The position numbers and the translations under genes are program-made. From the NCBI GenBank assembly GCA_041671505.1, contig JBAZBK010000005.1, forward strand, positions 124,001-188,000: 64,000 nt of DNA, written 5' to 3'. A model generated the notes under the pieces. The model searched no databases and had not been told where the DNA came from. It was given only the letters and a program-made list of their open reading frames with translations. This document shows, one piece after another, positions 1 to 8,433 of this stretch; position 1 is the stretch's first letter; each line of letters starts with the position of its first letter. The DNA comes from JACPDH01 sp041671505. GTDB taxonomy: Bacteria > Acidobacteriota > Thermoanaerobaculia > Gp7-AA8.

Positions 1-1
1 C

Positions 2-547
2 GAAGAGGTTTCGAATCCCTCCGCGGCACTCATCAGCCAGCGGAGCAGCAGCCCCGGCTCGGCGATCGCCGTGACGCTCGAAGGAACGCGCCCGCTACTC
101 GTCGAGGTGCAGGCGCTCGTGTCGGCATCGCATTTCGCGACTCCGCGGCGGATCGCCATGGGAGTCGATTCCAACCGCCTGTCGATCCTGCTCGCGGTGC
201 TCGAGAAGCGGACCGGCGAGAGCTTCCTTTCGCACGACGTCTACGTGAACGTGGCGGGCGGACTCGAGCTCGACGAGCCGGCGATCGACCTCGGAATCGT
301 TGCCGCGCTCGTCTCCAGCAAGCGCAACTTCGCGATCGACCCTTCGATCGCGGTATTCGGAGAGGTCGGCCTCCTCGGCGAGATCCGCGGGGTGTCGCAG
401 TCCGAGCTCCGCGTGAGAGAAGCGAGGACGCTCGGGTTCGAGAAGCTTCTCGTTCCGCAGCCTAATCTGAAGGATCTGCGAGGATTGCGCGCCGACGGCG
501 TCGGGTCGATCGAGCAGGTTCTCACCCGGCTCCACCCCGCCGGCTGA
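2..547 (+). CDS. radA: DNA repair protein RadA, C-terminal part (truncated by window edge)
   Basis: The open frame runs in from the left edge, so the ATPase core and zinc finger are outside the window. What is visible is the Lon-protease-like C-terminal domain of RadA/Sms: a stretch around LVEVQALVS, then GVDSNRLSILLAVLEKR, the VNVAGGL strand and the FGEVGLLGEIR segment, all in the order expected for this family. RadA is a branch-migration factor that helps RecA process recombination intermediates. The protein ends at a TGA just before an envelope peptidase gene on the same strand. Identity is confident from the domain; nothing can be said about the N-terminal motifs. Confidence 0.93.
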   Translation, partial: EEVSNPSAALISQRSSSPGSAIAVTLEGTRPLLVEVQALVSASHFATPRRIAMGVDSNRLSILLAVLEKRTGESFLSHDVYVNVAGGLELDEPAIDLGIVAALVSSKRNFAIDPSIAVFGEVGLLGEIRGVSQSELRVREARTLGFEKLLVPQPNLKDLRGLRADGVGSIEQVLTRLHPAG

Positions 548-631
548 GGCACGCCGGTTTTGCAATTGCTCGTCACAGCATTTACACTTTCGCGAGATTT
601 ACACGGTCGGGAGTCAGGGGCCGGGGGGACG

Positions 632-1462
632 TTGAAGATTCGAGCCAAGCGCGCTTTGGGTACGATCGCGATTTGCCTCCTCGGCTCCATGCTGAGCGGC
701 TGCGCCGTCACTTCGAGCGCGATCAGGAGCATGCGCGAAGAGCCCGCCGACAGCGAGGACAGCCCCGTGAGCGCCGTCCTTCCCCTCGAGTACATCGAGA
801 TCGATCAGGACATCACCGAGCTGCAGGCGATGCTGAGGCGCGACTGGGCGTCGAACTCGCGCCGCGGCGAGGAAGCCGCCCGCGCCACCGTCGTTCTCGT
901 CAAGCTCCCGTCCAATTCGACTCGTCCCTCCGTGACGGACCCGTCACTCGATGTCCCCCGCCGTATCGAGATCCACTCCGGCGTCGACGCTCTGCTGTCG
1001 CGGATCGAGATGCCGGTGAGCGGCGTTGTGCCCGAAGAGCTCGTGAACTCGTTCGGAGCGCCGCGCGACGGCGGTCGCCGAAGACATCGCGGGATCGACA
1101 TTTTCGCGCCGAAAGGCACGCCAATCGTCGCGGTCACCGATGGGCAGATCAGCTTCATCGGCACGGAGACGAAGGCGGGCAAGTGCATCTGGCTCGTCAA
1201 CGACGCTGGCGTGTCGTTCTTCTACGCGCACCTCGACAAGTGGGCATCGGGCCTCTACGAAGGCCAGCCGGTCCACGCGGGACAGACGATCGGCTACGTC
1301 GGAAAGACCGGGAACGCGAAGCGCTCGGGCCATCACCTTCACTTTGCGATCCATCGTGAGAGCCAGGCGGTCAATCCCTACCCGTACCTCGTGAACTCGA
1401 CGCGCATCGTCCGTTCCGACCCGACGCTCGGTGGCGGCTTCGTCGCCGCCGGCGCTCAGTAG
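632..1462 (+). CDS. Lipoprotein M23-family metallopeptidase (murein hydrolase or activator)
   Basis: The C-terminal half is a LytM/M23 peptidase domain: FGAPRDGGRRRHRGIDIFA carries the first metal histidine and aspartate, and GHHLHFAI carries the HxH pair, so the zinc site looks complete. These enzymes cleave peptidoglycan cross-links, or act as activators of amidases when degenerate. I chose the TTG at 632 because a G-rich Shine-Dalgarno (GGGGGG) sits just upstream and it gives a short signal peptide ending in a lipobox (LSGC), predicting a lipid-anchored envelope protein. A TTG at 560 would extend the frame by 24 codons but lacks a ribosome site. Its end overlaps the convergent folK by 7 bases. 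Confidence 0.85.
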   Translation: MKIRAKRALGTIAICLLGSMLSGCAVTSSAIRSMREEPADSEDSPVSAVLPLEYIEIDQDITELQAMLRRDWASNSRRGEEAARATVVLVKLPSNSTRPSVTDPSLDVPRRIEIHSGVDALLSRIEMPVSGVVPEELVNSFGAPRDGGRRRHRGIDIFAPKGTPIVAVTDGQISFIGTETKAGKCIWLVNDAGVSFFYAHLDKWASGLYEGQPVHAGQTIGYVGKTGNAKRSGHHLHFAIHRESQAVNPYPYLVNSTRIVRSDPTLGGGFVAAGAQ

Positions 1463-1923
1463 AGCGTTCCCGCTCGCCGTACTTTTCCCTCTCCAACCAT
1501 CGTCGCAAGCTCTCCGGCAAACGGTGGGATCGGGATCACGCGCGCGATCTCCCGCAACGGCTCGAGCACGAAGTTCCGCGCGCGAAAGCGGGGATGCGGC
1601 ACGACGAGGTCGCGAGAGCGGATCGCCCTGCCGCCGAAGAAGAGAATGTCGACGTCGATCGTCCTCGTATCGTTGCGAAGTCGGCGCCGCCGTCCGCCAT
1701 GACGTTCGACGGCATTCACGGCGCTCAAAAGGCCCGCAGGATCGAGCCGAGTCGAGCCGGCGACCAGGAGGTTGAAAAAGATCTCGGCGTCGTCGCGGCA
1801 CCCCATGGGCTCGGTCTCCCAGACCGAGCTGATCGCAACGATGCTGACGTGACGGGAAAGCTCCCTCACCGCGCGGCGGAGATGCACCTGCCGATCTCCC
1901 CGGTTTGAGCCCAGCGCGAGCAC
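1456..1923 (-). CDS. folK: 2-amino-4-hydroxy-6-hydroxymethyldihydropteridine pyrophosphokinase
   Basis: HPPK transfers pyrophosphate from ATP to 6-hydroxymethyl-7,8-dihydropterin in folate synthesis. The N-terminal LALGSNRGDR motif, the SSVWETEPMG segment and the signature RTIDVDILFFGG are all present, followed by VPHPR and the FVLEPL segment, matching the full family length of about 155 residues. The frame stays open further upstream into the FYDLN-type gene. I chose GTG at 1923 because GGAG lies six bases before it and the methionine then falls directly ahead of the first strand. A TTG at 1959 is the alternative. It lies last in a minus-strand series after the S41 peptidase and the acidic zinc-ribbon protein. 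Confidence 0.9.
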   Translation of the reverse strand: MLALGSNRGDRQVHLRRAVRELSRHVSIVAISSVWETEPMGCRDDAEIFFNLLVAGSTRLDPAGLLSAVNAVERHGGRRRRLRNDTRTIDVDILFFGGRAIRSRDLVVPHPRFRARNFVLEPLREIARVIPIPPFAGELATMVGEGKVRRAGTLY

Positions 1924-1959
1924 GACGGTCTCCAGAGGCTTCGCCGAGGCCCCCTTCAA

Positions 1960-1987
1960 ACACGAAGGCCGCGGAAACTCCGCGGCC
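1960..1987 (-). terminator. Hairpin terminator or attenuator between the FYDLN-type gene and folK
   Basis: A nine-base-pair perfect stem (GGCCGCGGA / TCCGCGGCC, 1967-1975 with 1979-1987) with a three-base loop lies 28 bases after the stop of the acidic zinc-ribbon gene. On the minus strand it is followed by TTCGTGTTTG, a weak T-rich tail, so termination may be partial and folK could be read through. Confidence 0.6.
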
Positions 1988-2014
1988 CCGTGGTGCGTCG
2001 ACCCGATCGTACGA

Positions 2015-2314
2015 TCAGTACTCTTCTTCCTCATCGTCGTCGTCTTCTTCGGCTTCGGCTTCGTCAGGAACGACGGCCACCGCGAGATCCTCTTCCTCGT
2101 CCTCGACTTCGACGAGGGCAGGCTCCTCCAATTCCTCGGCTTCTTCCTCGAACTCCTCGACAACCTTGCGGCTGCGAGTGCTCGTGGTAGTCGGGGCGTT
2201 GTCGGCGTCCTTCTGGTCGGAGCCACACTTCGGACATACCGCGGAGGTACGCCCCAGGTCGTAAAACTTCGTCTGACAGCTATAGCAAACGTACTTGGTT
2301 CCGAGATTCGGCAT
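2015..2314 (-). CDS. FYDLN-acid family zinc-ribbon protein (TIGR02300-like)
   Basis: This 99-residue protein starts MPNLGTKYVCYSCQTKFYDLG, then has a second cysteine pair in CPKCGS, making a small zinc ribbon. The last half is extremely acidic, with long runs of Glu and Asp (EEEAEELEE, DDDDEEEEY). That is the architecture of the FYDLN-acid family (here FYDLG), whose function is unknown. It lies between the S41 protease and folK on the minus strand. The acidic tail may act as a flexible interaction segment, but this is inference. Length and start are convincing, since the ribbon begins right after the ATG. Confidence 0.85.
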   Translation of the reverse strand: MPNLGTKYVCYSCQTKFYDLGRTSAVCPKCGSDQKDADNAPTTTSTRSRKVVEEFEEEAEELEEPALVEVEDEEEDLAVAVVPDEAEAEEDDDDEEEEY

Positions 2315-2420
2315 GCGCTCCTCGTGAGTGCGGAAAAAAGCGACGAAACCTTAGCACCCGACCTTCGACCTGTCAACGAACGCCGACAGGCCACCGGAGA
2401 GCACGACCGGAGCGATCACT

Positions 2421-4085
2421 TCAGTTCTTCTTTGCGGCCTCGAGTTTTCCGTCGCGGTCCTTCGTCGGATCGGCCGGGGACGAGTGAATACTGGCCGATT
2501 TCGTCGCCAGTTTCGACGCTTCGGGCAACAGCTCGATCGCCTTGGCCACCTGCTCGTCTCCTTCGAGCCGGATCGGGTACGCCGCATCGACCCCGTACCT
2601 GGCGGCCACCAGATTTTCGCGAAGCGTGCGCATGATGTAGGCCCGGTCGTCTTCCTTCGCAAGCGCCTCGCGAAGAACGCCGATCTTGACGATGTCCTTG
2701 GAGACCGAGCGCTGCACGAACTCCTCGAGGATCGCTGGGCTGATCGTCACGTCACGCGTAAGCTCGGGATGGCGCGCGAAGTACTCGACCGCGAAATCGA
2801 AGAACGCGCCCCTCACTTCGAGAATCTGCGCGGTTTCGGACAGGTGCGTCGGATGCACCACGACGTCGGGCGTGATGCCGCCGGCGGAGTAGACGTCGCG
2901 GCCGGTGTCGGTCTCGAACTTCCTCGAGCCGCCGATCTGATCGGGCGATGCCGCTTCCTCGGCCATGTAATAGTCGTAGAACGACGTGTAGTCGCGCTGG
3001 ATGTTGCGTCCCGACGGCGTGTAGTACTTCTGCGTCGTGAGCGCGAGGCCGGCTCCGTACTGCAGCGAATAGACGCTCTGGACCAGCCCCTTGCCCCAGC
3101 TCGTCTCGCCGATGACCAGGCCGCGATCGTGGTCCTGGATCGCCCCGGCGACGATCTCGCTCGCAGACGCGCTTCCGCGGTTGATCAGGAGGACGAGCGG
3201 CACGTTGAGACGCTCCGCCTTGCCCGGCGCGCGATACTCCTGCTCCGGCTCCTCCGCGCGACCCTTCGTGTAGACGATCATCTGCCCCTTCTCGATGAAG
3301 TGGTCGGAGACGCCGACTGCCGCGTCGAGAAGGCCGCCGGGGTTCTGGCGAAGGTCGAGGATGAGTCGCTTCATCCCCTGCTTCTGAAGCTTCGCAATCG
3401 CATCGTCCAGCTCGCGGACCGTCGTGTAGGTGAAGTCCTTGATCCGGATGTAGCCGACGTCGTCACGGACCATGAGCACGTTCGAAATCGAGTTGGTCGG
3501 AATCGCGTCGCGGACGATCTCCATCGGGATCGGGTCGGTGATGCCGACGCGCACGATCTTGATGTGGACCGTCGTTCCCTTGGGCCCCTTGAGCTTGCCC
3601 ACGACATCGTCGAGCTGCATCCCCTCGGTAGGCTCACCCTCGATCTCCGCGATGACGTCCCCGGCGCGGATGCCGAGGCGCGCGGCGGGAGTGCCTTCGA
3701 GCGGCGTGATCACCGTGACCTGGTCGTTACGCTTCGTCACGAGTATGCCGAGGCCGTAGAAGGAGCCCTTCTGGCGCTGCTGCATCTCGGAGTAGTCTTT
3801 CGGAGCGAGGAACGAGCTGTGCGGATCGAGCGTCGCCAGCATGCCGTCGATCGACGAATAGACGAGCTTGTCCGTGCCCGGGTCTTCCGCGGCCCATTCG
3901 CCGGTCGCCGCGACGAGCTCCGTGTACTCCTTGAGGCGCTTGTCGAACTCGTTCCGGTTCGGGGAGCCGAGCAGATGGTCCCCGAAAAATCCGCCGGATA
4001 GAGTCGCGACGACGACGACTGCGGCGATCGTAATCCACCAGCCGCGGGAGCGAGAGAACGGACGATTTTCGTTCATGTCTTTCAT
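2421..4085 (-). CDS. S41 family C-terminal processing peptidase (CtpA/Prc type)
   Basis: A 554-residue periplasmic serine protease. Residues about 15-33 form a single N-terminal membrane anchor or signal sequence (GWWITIAAVVVVATLSGGFF). A PDZ domain follows at about 105-185 (GLGILV, then GIRAGDVIAEIEG). The S41 catalytic domain contains the LRQNPGG segment at about 245-251, the nucleophile loop NRGSASASE at about 302-310, and the general-base lysine in TSWGKG at about 332, so the Ser-Lys dyad is intact. These enzymes trim the C-termini of envelope proteins and peptidoglycan hydrolases. A downstream in-frame ATG at 4076 is an alternative start. It is divergent from tatA. Confidence 0.93.
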   Translation of the reverse strand: MKDMNENRPFSRSRGWWITIAAVVVVATLSGGFFGDHLLGSPNRNEFDKRLKEYTELVAATGEWAAEDPGTDKLVYSSIDGMLATLDPHSSFLAPKDYSEMQQRQKGSFYGLGILVTKRNDQVTVITPLEGTPAARLGIRAGDVIAEIEGEPTEGMQLDDVVGKLKGPKGTTVHIKIVRVGITDPIPMEIVRDAIPTNSISNVLMVRDDVGYIRIKDFTYTTVRELDDAIAKLQKQGMKRLILDLRQNPGGLLDAAVGVSDHFIEKGQMIVYTKGRAEEPEQEYRAPGKAERLNVPLVLLINRGSASASEIVAGAIQDHDRGLVIGETSWGKGLVQSVYSLQYGAGLALTTQKYYTPSGRNIQRDYTSFYDYYMAEEAASPDQIGGSRKFETDTGRDVYSAGGITPDVVVHPTHLSETAQILEVRGAFFDFAVEYFARHPELTRDVTISPAILEEFVQRSVSKDIVKIGVLREALAKEDDRAYIMRTLRENLVAARYGVDAAYPIRLEGDEQVAKAIELLPEASKLATKSASIHSSPADPTKDRDGKLEAAKKN

Positions 4086-4165
4086 CGGAACGCCATTATA
4101 GTGATGGAGTATTCGGAAGCAGCACCCTGTTCACAAATCGGGCACAGAGCCGCCGGAACCAATTC

Positions 4166-4399
4166 ATGTTTGGATCTCTTGGATTTCCTGAATTGATGTT
4201 GATTTTCCTCGTCGCGCTGATCGTTTTCGGCCCGAGGAAACTGCCTGACATCGGCCGGACGATCGGCAAGGCTCTCGGCGAATTCCGCCGCGCGACGAAC
4301 GATCTCAAGTCGACTCTCGAAGAGGAAGTCACCCGGGAGGAGCTCAAGCAGATCAAGACTCCCGAGCCCCCCCAGGCTCCGACCGTGAATCGCGACTGA
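4166..4399 (+). CDS. tatA: Twin-arginine translocase TatA-type subunit
   Basis: A 77-residue protein with the classic TatA/B layout: a short periplasmic start, one membrane helix (PELMLIFLVALIVFG), the FGPRKLPDIGR hinge, an amphipathic helix and a charged tail. The hinge FGP and the short tail fit TatA/E better than TatB, although a single pore protein may do both jobs here since no tatB is adjacent. The stop lies two bases before the tatC start, so the pair is surely cotranscribed. The complex exports folded proteins across the inner membrane. Confidence 0.92.
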   Translation: MFGSLGFPELMLIFLVALIVFGPRKLPDIGRTIGKALGEFRRATNDLKSTLEEEVTREELKQIKTPEPPQAPTVNRD

Positions 4400-4401
4400 G
4401 C

Positions 4402-5178
4402 ATGGAAGACGCCACGAGCGCGGAGGCGGCGGAGCAGGCCGGGCAGCGGGACGAAGGGCTGCCCCGGATGTCCTTCCTCGAGCATCTCGACGAGCTGCGC
4501 CGGCGCCTGATCATCTGCACGGTCACCCTGCTCGTCGCGTTCCTCGTCTGCTGGAACTTCGCCCCCGAGATCTTCGCGTTTCTCGAGCGGCCGATCATGC
4601 AGTTCCTGCCGCCGGGAGAGAAGCTCGCCTACACGAGTCTCACCTCCCCCTTCATGCTCTACATGAAGGTCGCGTTCCTCTCGTCGATCTTCGTCGCATC
4701 GCCCGTCGTGATGCTGCAGCTCTGGCTTTTCATCGCTCCCGGGCTCTATCCGAAAGAGCGTTACTACGCGGTTCCGTTCATCCTGTTCGCGACACTCTTC
4801 TTCGTCGGTGGCGGCTGGTTCGGCTTCGACGTGGTCTTCCCGATGGCCTGCAAGTTCTTCGTCGACATCGGCAAGGAGTTCAACCAGGTCATCACCGTCG
4901 ACGATTACTTTTCGTTCGCGAGCAAGATGATCCTCGCGATGGGCCTCGTCTTCGAGACGCCGATCCTCATCTTCTTCCTCGCGCGGCTCGGCATCGTCAC
5001 GCCGCAGTTCCTTCTCCGGAACTTCAAGTACGCCGTCGTGGCGATCTTCATCATCGCCGCCGTCATCACGCCGACGCCCGACATGGTCACGCAGTCCGCG
5101 CTCGCGGTCCCGATGATCCTGCTCTACGCCCTCGGCATCGCGATCTCGTTCCTCTTCGGCAAGAAGCGCGAGGAGTAG
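4402..5178 (+). CDS. tatC: Sec-independent protein translocase TatC
   Basis: TatC is the receptor for twin-arginine signal peptides. The 258-residue product has the N-terminal FLEHLDELRRRL signature of the cytoplasmic N-tail, then six hydrophobic segments, including LIICTVTLLVAFLVCW, the FMLYMKVAFLSSIFVASPVVMLQLWLF region and a final pair near PTPDMVTQSALAVPMILLYALG. The conserved acidic residue after the first helix region (FLERPI) and the VFETPILIFFL segment are present. It begins two bases after tatA. A terminator hairpin follows about 150 bases downstream. Confidence 0.96.
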   Translation: MEDATSAEAAEQAGQRDEGLPRMSFLEHLDELRRRLIICTVTLLVAFLVCWNFAPEIFAFLERPIMQFLPPGEKLAYTSLTSPFMLYMKVAFLSSIFVASPVVMLQLWLFIAPGLYPKERYYAVPFILFATLFFVGGGWFGFDVVFPMACKFFVDIGKEFNQVITVDDYFSFASKMILAMGLVFETPILIFFLARLGIVTPQFLLRNFKYAVVAIFIIAAVITPTPDMVTQSALAVPMILLYALGIAISFLFGKKREE

Positions 5179-5194
5179 GCAGGAACAAGGCGCA

Positions 5195-5305
5195 AGGAGC
5201 AAGGAGAAAGGACACCCGCGCTCGTTTGTCGCGTCGGCATCCTGCTCTCGCTCTTCCTCCGCGCGCTCTTCGTGACGCTCGTGGTTTTCCTTTCTCCTTG
5301 CTCCT
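5195..5305. repeat. Intergenic inverted repeat A (purine-rich arms, about 75-base loop)
   Basis: The arm AGGAGCAAGGAGAAAGGA at 5195-5212 is the exact reverse complement of 5288-5305 (18 of 18). The arm is made of the iterated word (C)AAGGAG. The loop is GC-rich. It lies between convergent tatC and a minus-strand cysteine-rich gene, just before a normal terminator hairpin. It resembles five other intergenic elements in this window in construction but not in word sequence. Confidence 0.75.
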
Positions 5306-5326
5306 CTTCCGCTCCTCCCTGAACGC

Positions 5327-5356
5327 AAAAACGCCGGCGGTTTCCCGCCGGCGTTT
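5327..5356. terminator. Bidirectional rho-independent terminator
   Basis: AAACGCCGGCGG, a TTTC loop and CCGCCGGCGTTT form a strong stem flanked by A and T runs, placed between convergent tatC and the minus-strand cysteine-rich gene. Confidence 0.85.
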
Positions 5357-5379
5357 CGTGACTGCGTGAGTCCGGCTCT

Positions 5380-5790
5380 TTACGAAGCCTTCTTGATCGA
5401 CTTGATCTCGATTGCCATCGAACCGTCTTCGGCCTTCACGAGCTTGCCGGTGACGGTGATGGGCGACTTGTCCTCGCCTGCCGCGTCGAGCACCTTCTTG
5501 TCGCTCATCGGGCAGATGTCGATGATCGCCTGATCCTTCGACGACTGGAACACCTTGCGGCACGAGTCCTCTTTGTGGAGGTCGCAGTGCATGCAGACGA
5601 GCTTGCCGCTGATCTCGACATCCGACGACTCGGCGACCTTCTTGCCCTTCATCGGGCAGTTCTTCTCGTGGTCAGCCATGCCGCAGGCGGCCTTGTGGTC
5701 GGCTGCGTCCGCATGACCTTCGCACGCTGCGACGAACGAGGGGGCGCAAATGGCGAGGAACACGAATGACAGAATTGCGAGCTTACGCAT
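5380..5790 (-). CDS. Secreted cysteine-rich protein of unknown function
   Basis: A 136-residue protein with a clear signal peptide (MRKLAILSFVFLAICAPSFVAA, cleaved near ACEGH). The mature part has two halves, each with a strand of the type VEISGKLVCMHCDL or ITVTGKLVKAEDG. Cysteines occur as C-x2-C (CMHC), DSCRK, NCPMK and ICPMS, and with nearby His and Met they suggest metal or haem-free redox binding. I chose the ATG at 5790, which follows AAGGAG at 11 bases and opens directly into the signal peptide; the frame is open 12 codons further. The repeated GKL strand suggests a small OB-like fold, which is inference. No named family is claimed. Confidence 0.7.
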   Translation of the reverse strand: MRKLAILSFVFLAICAPSFVAACEGHADAADHKAACGMADHEKNCPMKGKKVAESSDVEISGKLVCMHCDLHKEDSCRKVFQSSKDQAIIDICPMSDKKVLDAAGEDKSPITVTGKLVKAEDGSMAIEIKSIKKAS

Positions 5791-5822
5791 TTTCGGGGGT
5801 TCTCCTTTTGTCCTGGGGGCGG

Positions 5823-6038
5823 TCACCGCTCGACTTCGAACTCGCCGCCGGGTGATACGAGCGGCTCGTTGAAGATGAGCACGGTCTCCGCGATCGGAAA
5901 CAGCACGGTGTGCCGGCGCTGACCGAGATCCATGTTGACCTCGTAATAGCCGGCGTCGCTCAGAGAGACGAGCGTTCCGCGCTTGTTGTTGAACTGCGCG
6001 TTCGCGTGGAAGACCGTGACGATCGAGGGGATTTCCAT
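5823..6038 (-). CDS. Small conserved-looking protein of unknown function
   Basis: A 71-residue product beginning MEIPSIVTVFHANAQFNNKRG and ending GGEFEVER. It has no signal peptide or membrane segment, and its alternating hydrophobic pattern (SIVTVFHA, TLVSLSDAGYYEVNMDL, HTVLFPIAETVLIFNEP) suggests an all-beta domain. It lies 32 bases upstream of the secreted cysteine-rich gene on the same strand and downstream of the parvulin gene. Codon use matches its neighbours, and the frame is exactly delimited by ATG and stop. I do not recognise the family. Confidence 0.6.
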   Translation of the reverse strand: MEIPSIVTVFHANAQFNNKRGTLVSLSDAGYYEVNMDLGQRRHTVLFPIAETVLIFNEPLVSPGGEFEVER

Positions 6039-6090
6039 GTGTGCCCCTACATTATGGGTTTCGTTCGTGCTGCGTCAAGAATCAGCGTGA

Positions 6091-6993
6091 CTACGGCTTC
6101 TTCGGCTGGTCAGGCGCGGGAACTGCCGGAGTCTTGGCGAAGTAGGCGTCGTCCAGCGTGACCTTGACCTTGCTGCTCAGATCGCTGACCTGCTTCTGCA
6201 CGTTCTCCGAGCGAATGTCGTCGGTCAGCTGCTCACGCACCTCGTCGACCGGCGGCGCGCCGCGACGCGTCACTTCGATGACGTGGTAGCCGAACTGCGT
6301 CCGGACGACGTCGCCCACCTTGCCGACTTCGTACGCGAACGCCGCCTTCTCGAACTCGGGAACCATCTGGCCGTGGCCGAACGATCCGAGGGAGCCGCCC
6401 TGCGCTCCCGAGAAGGTGTCGTCCGACTCCGTCTTCGCGAGCTCTGCGAAATCGGCGCCGGCGAGGAGCTTCGCCTTGATCGATTCCGCCTTCGCCTTCG
6501 CCTGCTCCTCGGTGAGGTTGTTCTCGGGCTTGGCCGCCGGACTCCCCTTGAACGCGATCAGGATGTGCCGCGCGTCGACCGTCTCGAGCGTGCTCTTCTT
6601 CGCCTCGTAGGCGGCTGCAACCTGGGCTTCGGTCGGCGCCGATGCCTCCTCGAACTTCTTCAGCATCGCCGCGGCGAGCGTGTTCTCGTGGACGAGCTTG
6701 AGCTGTGCTGCGACCTTGGGATCCTGGTCGAGCTTCAGGCTGGCTGCGTTCTGCGAGAGGACCATCATCCGGACGTAATCGTCGGCGAACGCCTTCTTGC
6801 CGTTCTGCGCGACGTACATCTGGTATTCGGGGGGCAGCCCCGCCAGCGCCGCCTCGAACTCCGACTGGCGCACTTCCCTCGTCCCGACGCTGAGCACCAC
6901 CGGATCGGCATTCGCCGCCGGCTTGGCATCCTGCGCGAACGAGGACATGCTTCCGAGCGCCATCAATGCGACTGCAAACAGATTCTTCTTCAA
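6091..6993 (-). CDS. Periplasmic parvulin-type peptidyl-prolyl isomerase (PpiC/SurA-like)
   Basis: A 300-residue protein with signal peptide MKKNLFAVALMALGSMSSFAQ, an N-terminal SurA-like helical chaperone region (about 30-130) and one parvulin domain at about 140-250. The domain shows RHILIAFKG, the KAESIKAKLLAGADFAELA helix, DDTFSGAQGGSLGSFGHGQMVPEFE and the terminal QFGYHVIEV strand, all hallmarks of active rotamase domains. It likely assists folding of outer-membrane proteins in the periplasm. The C-terminus is proline- and lysine-rich. The gene is monocistronic or leads into the small downstream genes; the 50-base spacing leaves both possible. Confidence 0.93.
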   Translation of the reverse strand: MKKNLFAVALMALGSMSSFAQDAKPAANADPVVLSVGTREVRQSEFEAALAGLPPEYQMYVAQNGKKAFADDYVRMMVLSQNAASLKLDQDPKVAAQLKLVHENTLAAAMLKKFEEASAPTEAQVAAAYEAKKSTLETVDARHILIAFKGSPAAKPENNLTEEQAKAKAESIKAKLLAGADFAELAKTESDDTFSGAQGGSLGSFGHGQMVPEFEKAAFAYEVGKVGDVVRTQFGYHVIEVTRRGAPPVDEVREQLTDDIRSENVQKQVSDLSSKVKVTLDDAYFAKTPAVPAPDQPKKP

Positions 6994-7096
6994 ATGACTC
7001 TCCTGATGCGGCCCTGCTCTCGGGGAGCGGCGACCGCCGATCGAACTCTGCTCAGAACCCGGAGCCGCGCCGGGCCGATTCCAGCTCCGTCGCGAA

Positions 7097-8296
7097 TCAG
7101 CCGAGGGCCCCGACTGCGGCGCGCATCCGGCGAACCCCTTCCTTGATCGTGTCGAGGCTCGTGGCGTAGCTGAGGCGGATGCAGTCGTCGTCTCCGAAGG
7201 CGCTCCCGGGAACGACCGCCACGGCCGCCTTTTCGAGCAGGTAGGTCGCGAGATCCTGCGAATCGCGGATGCCTCCCTTGCCGTAAAGCTGCCGGACGCG
7301 TGGGAAGACGTAGAAGGCGCCGTCGGGGTCCGGGCATTCGAAGCCCGGAATCGAGTTCAGCGCCGGGACGAGCCAGCTTCGGCGCTCCACGTAGGCGTCG
7401 TACATGACGCCGACTTCGTCCGTGTCGCACTGAAGTGCCGCGTATGCGGCCATCTGCGAGATCGAAGACGGGTTCGAGGTCGAGTGGCCCTGCAGGTTCG
7501 AGAGCGCGGCGATGAGATCGGGCTGCCCGACCGCATAGCCGATCCGCCACCCGGTCATCGCGAACGACTTGGAAAACGAGCCGATCGCGACCATCGAGTC
7601 GGGGAACTCGTCGAACCATTGCATCACCGATGCGTGGTGCTGCCCGCCGTAGACGAAGAACTCGTAGGTCTCGTCGTAGATGAGAAGCACGCCGCGCGAC
7701 GCGCACAGCTCGACGATCTTCCGAAGCTCGTCTTCCTGCACGACCGCGCCGCTCGGATTGCACGGCGAATTCAGGATCACCGCGCGCGTCTTCGACGAGA
7801 AGCCGCTCTCGATCAGGCTGGCGCTCGGCCTGAAGCGTTCCTCGATCTTCGTATGAACGAAGATCGGCTCGCCTCCTGCGAGGACGACCTGGTCGGGAAA
7901 GCTAACCCAGTAGGGCGACGGAATCACCACCTCGTCGCCCGGGTCGAGGATGCTGAAGGCGACGTTGAAGAGCTCCTGCTTCCCCCCCGTGCCGGTGACG
8001 ACGTTCTTCCTCGTCAGCGAGAGGCCGTATCTGCTCGAATACTTCCGCGCGAGCGCGTCGCGCAGCTCGTCGCATCCGGGTACGTTCGTATATCGCGTGT
8101 AGCCGGCGTCGATCGCGCGCTTCGCGGCCTCGCGAACCGGCAGCGGCGTGCCGAAATCGGGCTCGCCGGGGCCGAAATCGACCACGTCGACTCCCCGCGC
8201 TCGGAGCTCGTTCGTCAGCGCCGCGACCGCGAAGGTCTTCGACGGCTGGACGCGGCGGAGCCTCGACGCGAGGCGAATGGGATTGGGTTCAGGCAT
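7097..8296 (-). CDS. Pyridoxal-phosphate aminotransferase, aspartate aminotransferase type
   Basis: A 399-residue class I aminotransferase. Visible family marks are the DFGPGEPDFGTP start, YTNVPGCDELR, NSPCNPSGAVV (the asparagine that contacts PLP), YDETYEFFVY (the aspartate binding the pyridine nitrogen) and the Schiff-base lysine in GSFSKSFAMTGWRIGY. The C-terminal arginine segment CIRLSYATS is present. It most resembles the bacterial AspB (I-gamma) group that makes aspartate or glutamate from the 2-oxo acids; exact specificity is not certain from sequence. It is divergent from the RNA methyltransferase at 8434. Confidence 0.92.
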   Translation of the reverse strand: MPEPNPIRLASRLRRVQPSKTFAVAALTNELRARGVDVVDFGPGEPDFGTPLPVREAAKRAIDAGYTRYTNVPGCDELRDALARKYSSRYGLSLTRKNVVTGTGGKQELFNVAFSILDPGDEVVIPSPYWVSFPDQVVLAGGEPIFVHTKIEERFRPSASLIESGFSSKTRAVILNSPCNPSGAVVQEDELRKIVELCASRGVLLIYDETYEFFVYGGQHHASVMQWFDEFPDSMVAIGSFSKSFAMTGWRIGYAVGQPDLIAALSNLQGHSTSNPSSISQMAAYAALQCDTDEVGVMYDAYVERRSWLVPALNSIPGFECPDPDGAFYVFPRVRQLYGKGGIRDSQDLATYLLEKAAVAVVPGSAFGDDDCIRLSYATSLDTIKEGVRRMRAAVGALG

Positions 8297-8433
8297 GAAT
8301 GGTCTCCACCGCGAACCGGGGCGGCTGCGGACCGGTGCATTCTACAGAAACCGCACCAATCCGCGAGAGCCCATGCGGGAGATTTCGCGCCGCTGTGAGG
8401 CCGTGCCGGTGACGGATGTGGTAAAACCGGCGC

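Noticed and set aside
560..631. Longer M23 peptidase from TTG at 560
   Set aside because: The extension has no ribosome site and would bury the lipobox signal peptide; TTG at 632 has a good site.
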